A program made the translations under genes and the position numbers. A stretch of DNA of 52,447 nt. Source: JAUPKT01 sp964427855 (lineage in GTDB: Bacteria > Desulfobacterota > Desulfomonilia > Desulfomonilales > Desulfomonilaceae). This document shows, piece by piece, positions 1-8,436 of the stretch. The stretch covers positions 1 to 52,447 of the forward strand of contig CAYRVH010000021.1 of NCBI GenBank assembly GCA_964427855.1. Reading direction: 5' to 3'. The notes beneath the pieces were generated by a model. That model was not told the DNA's origin and did no database searches. It worked only from the letters and a program-made list of their open reading frames with translations. Position 1 is the stretch's first letter. Each line of letters opens with the position of its first letter.

Positions 1-1
1 G

Positions 2-1090
2 AAATACCTTGGTCCCACCGCTTCCAAATGGATTTCGTTTCCTGTCGCGTCGGTATCCGGCACGGTTCTGGCGGTCTGTTCATGCACAGTGCTGCCCCTG
101 TTTGCCGGTATTTGGACAAGGGGAGCCGGCCTGGGACCTGCAACGGCGTTTCTTTATTCTGGACCGGCGATCAACATACTCGCCATCATATTGACTGCGA
201 GAATCCTGGGCCCTGAATTAGGGATTGCGAGGGCCGCGGGCGCTGTATCCATGAGTGTTCTCGTGGGGCTGCTCATGCACTTTATCTTTCGTAAGGAGGA
301 AGAGGAGCGCACCAAGGCCACTCTCGCGGCAATAGCAGGCATGAATCAGGAGCCGAAGCCGCTATGGCAAACCAGCATCTATTTTGCCTTCATGATTGGC
401 GTTCTCGTCTTCGCCAATTGGGGGAAACCTGATGTGACAACAGGCGCATGGTATGCGATCTATTCGTCCAAATGGGTCATTACTGCCGTTCTTGGCGTCG
501 GGTTCGCGGCGTCCCTTGTGCTGTGGTTCGGCATTTCCCTTCGGAAAATGCTGCTCGGTGCGGCGTCGGTTGCGGCTTCTGCAGCGATGTTCCCCGGCGA
601 GCCGCTTCTTCCCTTTACGGTGGGAGTTATTGCGTTGAGCATTATGACCACGACGGCTGAAGGAGAGGCGCAGGACTGGTTCAACGAATCCTGGGGTTTT
701 GCCAAGCAGATCATGCCCCTGTTGCTGGCGGGTGTGTTTGTGGCGGGGTTGCTGTTAGGGCGGCCCGGAAAAGAGGGCTTGATCCCGAATGAATGGATTT
801 CATGGGCCCTTGGCGGTAATTCGTTGGCGGCCAATGTGTTGGCCTCAGTGTCAGGAGCATTCATGTATTTTGCGACGCTGACGGAAGTGCCCATCGTGCA
901 AGGATTGCTGGGCAGCGGTATGGGCAAAGGCCCGGCCCTCTCGCTCCTGTTGGCCGGCCCAGCGCTTTCTCTGCCGAGCATGCTCGTGATCCACAGCGTC
1001 ATGGGTTTCAAAAAGACTCTCGTGTTTATTATACTCGTGTGCGTGTTCTCGACCATAGGGGGACTGGTCTTTGGCGCCATCGCTGGTTGA
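2..1090 (+). CDS. Permease of the DUF318/ArsP type, 5' end cut by window edge
   Basis: The reading frame is open from base 2, so the gene begins upstream of the window; 362 residues are visible. It is a polytopic inner-membrane protein with many hydrophobic segments. Near the visible N-terminus it has the family signature CSCTVLPLFAGI followed by GAGLGPATAFLYSGPA, and a similar repeat half near the C-terminus (FATLTEVPIVQGLLGSGMG). These are hallmarks of the predicted permease family DUF318 (COG0701), some members of which (ArsP) export organoarsenicals; the substrate here is unknown. A small CxxC thioredoxin-like gene follows after 87 bases, a pairing common for this family, and may reduce or hand over a thiol-bound substrate (inference). 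The ATG at 89 is internal, not the true start. Confidence 0.85.
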   Translation, partial: KYLGPTASKWISFPVASVSGTVLAVCSCTVLPLFAGIWTRGAGLGPATAFLYSGPAINILAIILTARILGPELGIARAAGAVSMSVLVGLLMHFIFRKEEEERTKATLAAIAGMNQEPKPLWQTSIYFAFMIGVLVFANWGKPDVTTGAWYAIYSSKWVITAVLGVGFAASLVLWFGISLRKMLLGAASVAASAAMFPGEPLLPFTVGVIALSIMTTTAEGEAQDWFNESWGFAKQIMPLLLAGVFVAGLLLGRPGKEGLIPNEWISWALGGNSLAANVLASVSGAFMYFATLTEVPIVQGLLGSGMGKGPALSLLLAGPALSLPSMLVIHSVMGFKKTLVFIILVCVFSTIGGLVFGAIAG

Positions 1091-1177
1091 GCCCTCCGCC
1101 AATCTTTTTCATAACCGTTCATGAAGGAACTGCGCTTTCTCTAACAAGAGGAATTGAATAGGAAGAAAGGAGAGACG

Positions 1178-1411
1178 ATGAAAATAGAAATCTTGGGAGT
1201 TGGATGCGCCAAGTGCAACAAGTTGTACGAGCTTGTGAAAGACGTCGTGAAAAAGCAGGGCGCTGACGCGGAAGTGGTTAAGGTGGAAGACATCAACGTA
1301 TTCGGAAACTACGGCGTATTCATGACGCCGGCGCTGGTCATCGATGGAGAGGTAAAGATCGCGGGAAAGGTCCCGAAAGAATCTGAAGTAGTTCAATGGA
1401 TCAAAAAATGA
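1178..1411 (+). CDS. Small thioredoxin-like redox protein (CxxC)
   Basis: A 77-residue protein with the start of a thioredoxin fold and the motif GCAKC close to the N-terminus, then FMTPALVIDGEV, the cis-proline strand typical of thioredoxin folds. Size and motif match the 'redox-active disulfide protein 2' family (TIGR00412). The ATG at 1178 is chosen because AAAGGAGA lies just upstream; the frame is also open to a TTG at 1154, which lacks such a site. It probably works with the preceding permease gene as a cytoplasmic thiol-disulfide partner. No other domain is present. Function in the cell is inferred from neighbourhood only. Confidence 0.85.
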   Translation: MKIEILGVGCAKCNKLYELVKDVVKKQGADAEVVKVEDINVFGNYGVFMTPALVIDGEVKIAGKVPKESEVVQWIKK

Positions 1412-1720
1412 TCCGTTGAGCACAGTAGTTTTCGAAGAAAACCGCACCTGGCAACGCGATATGTCCGCTCTATTAAGGTGAGCTGCGATTGTCTCATCGC
1501 CTTCAGCGCCACGCAATGACAGAAAAGGTTATTGGCGGCTGATTGCGACGAGAGCGGGCATACTCGAAAGAAGTCTTGAGAAAACCGCTAAGGCGCCTTG
1601 GAAGGCGCCTTTCCAATTGTATTGATGCAGCGATATCGTGAAATTGACGCAGCATCCGCAGCGTTATAACAAGCAGTTGAAGGCCGCCCAGTAATGAGTA
1701 ACGCCCATGGAGGAACGAAC
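1412..1720. other. Intergenic stretch without a gene
   Basis: I see no convincing coding region. The only clear structure is a tandem of the self-complementary decamer AAGGCGCCTT at 1590-1599 and 1602-1611, which can fold as an 8-bp stem with a 6-base loop. It is listed separately as a possible terminator. Confidence 0.6.
1590..1611 (+). terminator. Possible hairpin terminator after the thioredoxin gene
   Basis: AAGGCGCC and GGCGCCTT flank a TTGGAA loop and form a GC-rich 8-bp stem. Only a short TT run follows, so this is a weak intrinsic terminator, or just a hairpin. It lies about 180 bases beyond the thioredoxin stop and 110 bases before the flavodoxin start. Confidence 0.35.
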
Positions 1721-2254
1721 ATGAAGGTATTGAACCTCTATTATTCCAGCACGGGCAATACTGAGAAGCTCGCCCAACAAATCGAGACAGCAGTGAAGCA
1801 GGCGGGCCATGAGATCGAAACCGTGAAAGTCACAGGCGACAGCGAAGTCGATATTATAGAGTTTGACCTCGTGTTCATCGGCTCGGGCGTCTATACGTGG
1901 CTTCCCGGCAAACCAATGCTTGATTTTCTTGACAAAGCTCGGCAGCGGTACTCAAAAGCGGGAGAGATCAAACCCATGTCTCCAAGGCGGCCCGGTAAGA
2001 AAGCGGTGGTCTATTGTTCCTTCGGAGGCGCTCACACGGGCATCAACGAGGCGGTTCCTGCCGTGAAATATATGGGGCAGTTATTGGATCACCTTGGTTA
2101 CGAAATATTGAGCGAATGGTACTTCGTGGGGGAATACCACGGGAGACTCGCGCCGTACTCGACGACTGGCCGTATGGGCGATATTACAGGACGCCCCAGT
2201 CGTGCGGACCTTGCCGACGTTGCGCAGCGGGTTTTCGGCGTGCTCGGGGTATAG
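1721..2254 (+). CDS. Flavodoxin-family protein
   Basis: A 177-residue protein with the FMN-phosphate-binding loop YYSSTGNTEKLAQQI at residues 6-20, and a second flavodoxin-like segment FIGSGVYTWLPGKP, where the ring-stacking loop is expected. It should be a cytoplasmic FMN electron carrier or an NAD(P)H-dependent reductase of the flavodoxin/WrbA class. The start at 1721 follows GGAGG with 7 bases of spacing; an in-frame ATG at 1694 is also open but has no good ribosome site. It stands alone between the permease pair and the arginine operon. The electron partner cannot be read from the sequence. Confidence 0.85.
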   Translation: MKVLNLYYSSTGNTEKLAQQIETAVKQAGHEIETVKVTGDSEVDIIEFDLVFIGSGVYTWLPGKPMLDFLDKARQRYSKAGEIKPMSPRRPGKKAVVYCSFGGAHTGINEAVPAVKYMGQLLDHLGYEILSEWYFVGEYHGRLAPYSTTGRMGDITGRPSRADLADVAQRVFGVLGV

Positions 2255-2324
2255 ATCCACACTCATCATTGCGTGTTTTTTTACAATTTTCTTGCCAAAT
2301 CACTAGCGTCTCCGCAAGGATGGG

Positions 2325-2333
2325 TGCTATAGT
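2325..2333 (+). promoter_or_regulatory. Possible extended -10 element for the arg operon
   Basis: TGCTATAGT has the form TGnTATAaT, an extended -10 hexamer, about 70 bases before argB and after a T-rich stretch. No good -35 box lies at the right distance; TTGCCA at 2292-2297 is 30 bases away, too far. A small hairpin GGGGC/GCCCC (2361-2375) would lie in the leader. Assignment is by eye only. Confidence 0.3.
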
Positions 2334-2401
2334 AGTACTTTTGTAATGACTCAAAGATGAGGGGCCGCATGCCCCGGCTCAAAGAATCCAGAGACACGCA
2401 C

Positions 2402-3310
2402 ATGACAATTCAGAATCAATCCTCTGAGTTAACAGCCTCTCTCCGGGCTCAAATCTTGGTTGAAGCACTCCCGTATATCAGACAATTTCGAGGCAAACGC
2501 ATCGTTATTAAGCTTGGCGGGAGCGCGATGACCGACGAGTCTCTTAAAAGAAACTTTGCCGAAGATATAACGCTTGTTACCTTCGTGGGCATTAAACCCG
2601 TCATCGTCCATGGAGGTGGACCACAAATAGGGGCGTTGCTTCAAAAGCTTGGTAAGGAAAGCCGCTTTGTGCATGGGCTTCGGGTGACTGACGAAGAAAC
2701 CATGGATGTCGTCGAAATGGTGCTTGTGGCCAAGGTGAACAAAGACGTCGTGTCCATGATAAACCATCTGGGAGGCAGAGCAGTAGGGCTGTCAGGGAGG
2801 GATGGTCGCCTTATAAAGGCTCGCAAGGCGCAGCCAGCGCATTTGGCCGAAACGGATGAAGACCTCGGCCTGGTAGGAGAGGTTGAGCGCATCAACCCTG
2901 AACTCATTTCCTCCTTGGAAGAGCACGGATTCATTCCTATCGTCGCGCCGGTAGGCGCCGGCCCTGAGGAGAAACCCTATAACATCAACGCCGATACCGC
3001 GGCCGGCGCCCTCGCAGCCGCAATAAACGCAGAAAAGTTTGTCTTGCTGACTGACGTACCGGGCGTTCTCGATGCGAATAAGCAGCTCATCTCAAGCCTG
3101 TCGGAAGACGAAGCGGAAGAGCTCATGCGGAGCGATATTATTTCGGCCGGCATGATCCCCAAGATTCGATGCTGTTTGTCAGCGTTGCGAGGAGGAGTGC
3201 CGAAAGCGCACATAATAGATGGACGCGTCCCCCATGCCATTCTCCTTGAACTGCTCACAGATCAGGGTATAGGGACGGAAATCGTCCGGGAAACCATTCC
3301 TGGATTGTAG
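2402..3310 (+). CDS. argB: Acetylglutamate kinase
   Basis: Phosphorylates N-acetyl-L-glutamate with ATP, second step of arginine synthesis, in the cytoplasm. The 302-residue product has the amino-acid-kinase signatures: RIVIKLGGSAM (ATP phosphate loop), VIVHGGGPQIG (substrate glycine loop) and the C-terminal YNINADTAAGALAAA and LLTDVPGVLD. An N-terminal helix of about 25 residues precedes the core; such helices build the hexamer in arginine-feedback-inhibited ArgB enzymes, so feedback control is plausible. The start at 2402 gives the usual family length but has no strong ribosome site; ATG codons at 2357 and 2372 in the same frame are alternatives. It is the first gene of argB-D-F-G-H. Confidence 0.95.
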   Translation: MTIQNQSSELTASLRAQILVEALPYIRQFRGKRIVIKLGGSAMTDESLKRNFAEDITLVTFVGIKPVIVHGGGPQIGALLQKLGKESRFVHGLRVTDEETMDVVEMVLVAKVNKDVVSMINHLGGRAVGLSGRDGRLIKARKAQPAHLAETDEDLGLVGEVERINPELISSLEEHGFIPIVAPVGAGPEEKPYNINADTAAGALAAAINAEKFVLLTDVPGVLDANKQLISSLSEDEAEELMRSDIISAGMIPKIRCCLSALRGGVPKAHIIDGRVPHAILLELLTDQGIGTEIVRETIPGL

Positions 3311-3440
3311 CCAAGTTGGGACGAGCGGCCTGGCTGTGTTGCGGTGCATGGACGAGGATGCTTGCGTCAAACGCGTCGCTCTGTTCATACAGGAGGCCTG
3401 TTGCGAGCGCCGAGACGCTCAAGAGATAGGAGACCATGAT

Positions 3441-4643
3441 ATGGAACATACCAATTTTCTCGAAATGAACAGCAAATATCTGTTCAATACCTATGGCAGG
3501 GCCCCCATCATGCTGATACGGGGCAGCGGCTGCAGAGTCGAGGACAGCGAAGGGCGAGAGTATTTGGACTTCATTGGAGGACTGGCCGCCTGCCCATTGG
3601 GACACGGACATCCCAAGCTCGCAGAGGCCATAGCCTCCCAAGCAAGAAAGCTCATCCATGTATCCAACCTGTTCCATATCGAGCCGCAAATCCATCTTGC
3701 AAAAGCCCTTGTGGAGAACACCTTTGCGGATAAGGCTTTTTTCTGCAACTCTGGCGCTGAAGCCAACGAAGGGGCCATAAAGCTGGCGAGAAAGTTTTTC
3801 CATGACCGAGGGGAACACGATCGCTATCACGTTATCACCATGGAAAATTCTTTCCATGGACGGACGCTGGCGACGCTTGCGGCTACGGGTCAAACCAAAT
3901 ATCGAAAAGGATTCGAACCTGATACGCCAGGCTTTTCTCACACGCCGTTCGGGGATATCAAGAGCCTGCGCGGCGCCGTGAACAGCAGCACGGCCGCAAT
4001 CATCATCGAACCTATTCAAGGAGAGGGGGGCGTGAGGATGCCGCCGGCCGATTTTCTTCCCGCAGTGCGCCAGCTTTGCGACAGCGCCGGCTGTCTCATG
4101 ATACTTGATGAAGTGCAGACCGGTATGGGAAGAACCGGCAAGCTCTTCGCCCATGAACACTATGGAATAACGCCGGACATTATGACGGCGGCAAAGGGAC
4201 TCGCCGGCGGGGCGCCGATGGGGGCCGTCCTCGCGGTGGAAAAGGTTGCTTCTGCCATGACGCCGGGTACGCACGCCACGACCTTTGGCGGCAACCCTCT
4301 TGTCGCGGCGGCCGGCCTTGCGGTTCTTGATGAAATCCTCTCCGAAGGTTTTCTAGATGCAGTGGCCTCCAAAGGAAAGTATCTTCACAGCCGCCTCGAA
4401 GAACTTGCCGCTCGGCGACCAGTCATCAAAGAGGTGCGCGGACTCGGTCTCATGCAGGCCGTAGAACTCTCGATACCGGGCGCGGACATTGTGGCGGGGC
4501 TGCGGGAGCGAGGCCTTTTGGTCAATTGCACCTCGGAGACTGTTCTGCGATTCTTGCCGCCCCTCATTGTGACACTTGATGAAATAGACGAGATGATCTC
4601 GATACTGGATGCACAGCTCATGACGCCAAGGGGTGGCCGGTGA
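3441..4643 (+). CDS. argD: Acetylornithine aminotransferase
   Basis: PLP-dependent class III aminotransferase that converts N-acetylglutamate semialdehyde to N-acetylornithine; it may also serve succinyl-diaminopimelate synthesis, as ArgD does in enteric bacteria. The 400-residue product shows FIGGLAACPLGHGHP, NSGAEANEGAIKLAR, the cofactor-binding ILDEVQTGMGRTG and the catalytic lysine in TAAKGLAGGAPMGA. The ATG at 3441 follows AGGAGA at good spacing; the frame extends upstream to 3336 but that stretch does not look like protein. The gene is 130 bases after argB and runs into argF with one base between stop and start. Confidence 0.95.
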   Translation: MEHTNFLEMNSKYLFNTYGRAPIMLIRGSGCRVEDSEGREYLDFIGGLAACPLGHGHPKLAEAIASQARKLIHVSNLFHIEPQIHLAKALVENTFADKAFFCNSGAEANEGAIKLARKFFHDRGEHDRYHVITMENSFHGRTLATLAATGQTKYRKGFEPDTPGFSHTPFGDIKSLRGAVNSSTAAIIIEPIQGEGGVRMPPADFLPAVRQLCDSAGCLMILDEVQTGMGRTGKLFAHEHYGITPDIMTAAKGLAGGAPMGAVLAVEKVASAMTPGTHATTFGGNPLVAAAGLAVLDEILSEGFLDAVASKGKYLHSRLEELAARRPVIKEVRGLGLMQAVELSIPGADIVAGLRERGLLVNCTSETVLRFLPPLIVTLDEIDEMISILDAQLMTPRGGR

Positions 4644-4644
4644 C

Positions 4645-5541
4645 ATGAAGACGAGGCATTTTCTCTCCCTGGCTGATTTTACGAAAGATGAATTGCTGTC
4701 GCTCATCCAGCACGCTCGGCAGATGAAAAAAGGCATCCCCAGCGACAAGGTGCCCGCAAAGGTTCTCGACGGAAAATACATCGGACTCATCTTCGAAAAA
4801 CCATCCACGAGAACGAGAGTTTCTTTTGAAGTTGGCATACGACAATTGGGTGGGCAATGCATTTTCCTGAGCCGTCGCGACATACAATTGGGACGCGGGG
4901 AGCCCGTGAAAGACACAGCGAGAATCCTCTCCCGGTACTTGGACGGCCTGATAATCCGAACCTTCGGCCACCATATCATCGAGGAGTTTGCTGAGTGGTC
5001 GTCCATTCCAGTAGTGAATGCCCTGACCGACCTACTCCACCCGTGCCAGGTCCTCGGCGATCTCATGACCCTGCAAGAGACAGGCCTTGACATTACAAAA
5101 ATGAATGCGGCATGGATAGGCGATGGAAACAACATGGCCAATTCGTGGATCAACGCGGCCAAGGTTCTTGGGTTTCGTTTGGCGTTGGCCTGCCCAGAAG
5201 GGTACGATCCGGGAGTCGATTTCAATGTGAGCAATGTCGAATTGACTCGTGATCCAGCAAAGGCGGCCTCGGGCGCCGACGTCATCTCTACGGACGTGTG
5301 GGCGTCCATGGGGTGGGAAAATGAAGCCGATCAGCGCCGAGAGGTGTTTCGGAACTACCAGGTGAATGGTGTCCTGCTCCAAAAGGCAGCTCCGAACGTC
5401 TTCGTCTTGCATTGTCTCCCTGCTCACCGGGGAGAAGAAATTACTGACGAGGTCATGGAGTCGTCATGCTCCCTCGTCTGGGATCAAGCGGAGAATAGGC
5501 TGCACATACAAAAAGCTATACTGGAGCTCCTGTTCAGCTAA
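4645..5541 (+). CDS. argF: Ornithine carbamoyltransferase
   Basis: Joins carbamoyl phosphate and ornithine to citrulline. The 298-residue product has the carbamoyl-phosphate loop KPSTRTRVSFE, HPCQVLGDLMT, the ornithine-binding DVWASMG and HCLPAHRGEEI near the end; all are ornithine- rather than aspartate-carbamoyltransferase forms. The start at 4645 follows the argD stop (TGA at 4641-4643) by one base, with AAGGGG inside the end of argD as ribosome site, so translation is probably coupled. A GTG at 4633 is in frame but unlikely. Confidence 0.95.
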   Translation: MKTRHFLSLADFTKDELLSLIQHARQMKKGIPSDKVPAKVLDGKYIGLIFEKPSTRTRVSFEVGIRQLGGQCIFLSRRDIQLGRGEPVKDTARILSRYLDGLIIRTFGHHIIEEFAEWSSIPVVNALTDLLHPCQVLGDLMTLQETGLDITKMNAAWIGDGNNMANSWINAAKVLGFRLALACPEGYDPGVDFNVSNVELTRDPAKAASGADVISTDVWASMGWENEADQRREVFRNYQVNGVLLQKAAPNVFVLHCLPAHRGEEITDEVMESSCSLVWDQAENRLHIQKAILELLFS

Positions 5542-5683
5542 TAGAGCGCTCTGGAATACTGCGTGGATCACGTCGTGTGTACAAGAACGTCTCGATTGAT
5601 TTTGCGGGCGTGTTGGTCAGAGTTTCTTGGAAAGACGATCTTTCGGGTCAAACAAATATCATGTTAGGCATTAGCGAGGTCTC

Positions 5684-6895
5684 GTGAACAAAAAAAGGTT
5701 TCATAAAATCGTATTGGCGTATAGCGGTGGACTCGACACATCGGTCATCTTGAGATGGCTCATAGAAGAATATGACTGCCCTGTAGTGGCTTTTGCTGCA
5801 GACGTCGGTCAAGGAGAAGAACTGGCTCAGCTTCACGAAAAAGCCCAAATGACAGGGGCGGAGTCGCTTCGAGTGGTGGATTTGAAAGAGGAATTCGTTC
5901 GGGATTACGTATTTCCCATGCTAAGGGCCAATGCGGTTTACGAGGGCTCGTATTTGCTCGGTACGTCCATCGCCAGACCGTGCATTGCGAAAGCGCAGCT
6001 AGCCATTGCAGAACAAGAAGGGGCTGATGCAGTAAGCCACGGCGCAACGGGCAAAGGAAATGATCAAGTTCGATTTGAGCTTACTTATCTGGCCTTGAAT
6101 CCTGCGATCAATGTCATCGCCCCTTGGAGAATCTGGAACTTCAAATCCCGCTCAGATCTTATAGCGTACGCGAAAAGCAAGCGAATCCCAGTGACTTCAA
6201 CGGCTGAAAAGCCGTACAGCATGGACCGAAATCTCCTTCACCTCAGCTTCGAAGGAGGCATTCTCGAGGACCCATGGGCGGAACCGCCGTCCGATATGTT
6301 TATCCTTACGACTGACCCGATACGAGCACCTAACGAGCCGCAAGAGATAACGCTTGCCTTCGAACATGGCGACCCTGTTGCCGTGGACGGGGCCAAAATG
6401 ACGCCCGCCTCGTTATTAGGTCATCTGAACGGGGTTGCAGGTACGCACGGTATTGGCCGTGTAGATATGGTTGAAAATCGGTATGTCGGCATGAAGAGTC
6501 GTGGAGTCTATGAGACTCCTGGGGGTACCGTGATTCACACGGCCCGACGAGCGCTCGAATCCATCACCCTGGATCGCGAAGTGATGAGATTGAAGGACGA
6601 ATGGATCCCGCGTTATGCCGCCTTGGTGTACAACGGCTACTGGTTCAGCCCAGAACGGCTCATATTACAGGGGGCCATAGACGAGGCCTCGAAAGTGGTG
6701 TCCGGCGAAGTGAGAGTCAAGCTATATAAAGGGAGCGTCGTGGTAACAGGCAGACGCTCTGACAATTCGCTCTATGACAGTCGCTTTGCGACGTTCGAAG
6801 AAGATCAAGTCTATACGCAATCAGACGCTGAAGGGTTCATTCGTCTCAACGCCCTACGCCTGAGGATCAGGGCAATGCTCGAGCAGATGAAGTAA
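5684..6895 (+). CDS. argG: Argininosuccinate synthase
   Basis: ATP-dependent condensation of citrulline and aspartate. The 403-residue protein opens with the PP-loop KIVLAYSGGLDTSVIL and contains SHGATGKGNDQVRFEL and TAEKPYSMDRNLLHLSFEGG, all diagnostic of the family, at the normal family length. It begins with GTG at 5684, 142 bases after argF, so it might have its own promoter, though I see none I would defend. It ends 5 bases before the argH frame. Confidence 0.95.
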   Translation: MNKKRFHKIVLAYSGGLDTSVILRWLIEEYDCPVVAFAADVGQGEELAQLHEKAQMTGAESLRVVDLKEEFVRDYVFPMLRANAVYEGSYLLGTSIARPCIAKAQLAIAEQEGADAVSHGATGKGNDQVRFELTYLALNPAINVIAPWRIWNFKSRSDLIAYAKSKRIPVTSTAEKPYSMDRNLLHLSFEGGILEDPWAEPPSDMFILTTDPIRAPNEPQEITLAFEHGDPVAVDGAKMTPASLLGHLNGVAGTHGIGRVDMVENRYVGMKSRGVYETPGGTVIHTARRALESITLDREVMRLKDEWIPRYAALVYNGYWFSPERLILQGAIDEASKVVSGEVRVKLYKGSVVVTGRRSDNSLYDSRFATFEEDQVYTQSDAEGFIRLNALRLRIRAMLEQMK

Positions 6896-6900
6896 GTTCG

Positions 6901-8436
6901 ATGAAACCAGTGTTCGGCGCGGAAAGTGGTGAAGAAGGAATGGCGGCGAGTTCCGCGTGCAACGGCGGAAGACAACATGAGCGACTCGATTCTGCTCAAG
7001 ATCAAAGCATGGATTCCCGCGGCGACAGCGCCCCCTCCAATGAATCAACAGCCACGGGTGTACGTCGGGGCCGTTTCGAAACAGAGATGGACCAGCTTTT
7101 TTCTGCGTTCAACTCTTCTGTTTCTTTCGACAAGCGGCTTTATCCGGAGGATATTGCCGGCAGCATCGCGCACGTGAAGATGCTCCGAATGCAAAAGATC
7201 ATCTCAGCCAGAGAGGCGCGTCTTATCGAAAAAGGACTGCTGGAAGTCCAGAGGGACATTGAAGATGGTAAGATCATTTTCCGAGACGACCTGGAAGACG
7301 TACATATCAACATAGAGGAGGCGTTACGAAACAAAATAGGAGACGCGGCCGGCAAACTTCACACAGCCCGCAGCAGAAACGATCAAGTAGCGCTCGATCT
7401 TCGGCTGTACCTCAAGAAAAAAACCGAGGAAATCAAGGCGAATCTTGTGACGCTCATGGCTTCGTTGACGGCCAAGGCAGACGAAACCAAACGAATGATA
7501 ATGCCAGGCTACACGCATCTACAGCGTGCGCAGCCAGTGCGTCTCGGTCACCATCTCATGGCCTATTACCAGATGTTCAAAAGGGATTGGAGCCGGCTTA
7601 CAGACTGCAGCGCCCGTTGCGATGAAATGCCGCTTGGTGCTGCAGCCCTTGCGGGAACAACTTTTCGAATTAATCGTGAATACGTAGCAGAAAATCTGGC
7701 CTTCTCATCAGTGTGCGCCAACTCCATGGACGCGGTTTCTGATAGAGACTTCGTCGCAGAATTCATATTTTGCGCCTCCATGATAATGATGCACCTGTCT
7801 CGACTCTCCGAAGAGCTCATCTTGTGGTCGTCTGCAGAATTCGGCTTTTGCGCGTTACCCGACAATTTTTGCTCTGCCTCCAGTATCATGCCTCAAAAGA
7901 AAAATCCTGACGCGTGCGAGTTAATACGAGGCAAAACCGGTCGCGTGTACGGCGACTTGGTGGCAATCCTCGTCACGCTGAAATCACTGCCCCTCACCTA
8001 CAACAAAGATTTGCAGGAAGATAAAGAGCGTCTATTCGACGCCGTGGATACCGTTGAAACGTGCATCAAGATTATGGCAGGTTTGATGCCGGGGGTGGTA
8101 TTCTTTCAGGAGAGAATGTGGGAAGCAGCGTCAGAGCCTGCCATAGCAGCAACGGACATCGCAGACAGACTGGTTCGCTCGGGCATGTCTTTTCGAGACG
8201 CTCATGCGTTGGTAGGCGGGCTAGTCAGGGAGGGGAACTTTGCGAAACTCGCGCGGCTCCAAGGCGAAACCGGTCTCCCAAGCCCCGAGGATATGGTAGA
8301 AGCGAGAAAGCACACTGGAGGAACCGCGTTGCGCTCTGTGGAAGATCAAATTCGGGCGGCCAAGTCTTTTCTCAAAGAACATACGCTGCCCAGGAGCGCT
8401 AAGAACAGGGAGAGAGGCAAGAAAAGCCGTCGGTGA
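6901..8436 (+). CDS. argH: Argininosuccinate lyase with long N-terminal lead
   Basis: Splits argininosuccinate into arginine and fumarate, the last step of the pathway. The core from about residue 53 has the family opening RGRFETEMDQLFSAFN, then TARSRNDQVALDLRLYL, GYTHLQRAQPVRLGHH and the signature SSIMPQKKNPDACELIRGK. Total length from 6901 is 511 residues, about 50 more than usual. The extra N-terminal stretch is Ser/Gly/Asn-rich and not family-like; starts at 6940 or 7009 are possible, and none has a clean ribosome site. The usual WGGRF start motif reads RRGRF here. Its stop overlaps the next gene's GTG (GTGA). Confidence 0.92.
   Translation: MKPVFGAESGEEGMAASSACNGGRQHERLDSAQDQSMDSRGDSAPSNESTATGVRRGRFETEMDQLFSAFNSSVSFDKRLYPEDIAGSIAHVKMLRMQKIISAREARLIEKGLLEVQRDIEDGKIIFRDDLEDVHINIEEALRNKIGDAAGKLHTARSRNDQVALDLRLYLKKKTEEIKANLVTLMASLTAKADETKRMIMPGYTHLQRAQPVRLGHHLMAYYQMFKRDWSRLTDCSARCDEMPLGAAALAGTTFRINREYVAENLAFSSVCANSMDAVSDRDFVAEFIFCASMIMMHLSRLSEELILWSSAEFGFCALPDNFCSASSIMPQKKNPDACELIRGKTGRVYGDLVAILVTLKSLPLTYNKDLQEDKERLFDAVDTVETCIKIMAGLMPGVVFFQERMWEAASEPAIAATDIADRLVRSGMSFRDAHALVGGLVREGNFAKLARLQGETGLPSPEDMVEARKHTGGTALRSVEDQIRAAKSFLKEHTLPRSAKNRERGKKSRR

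Noticed and set aside
460..1122. Long antisense open frame opposite the permease
   Set aside because: It is a shadow of a clear membrane-protein gene; its translation has no domain and is rich in Pro, Ser and Arg as such shadows are.
2292..2297. TTGCCA as -35 box for the arg operon
   Set aside because: Thirty bases from the -10 candidate, too far for a sigma-70 promoter.
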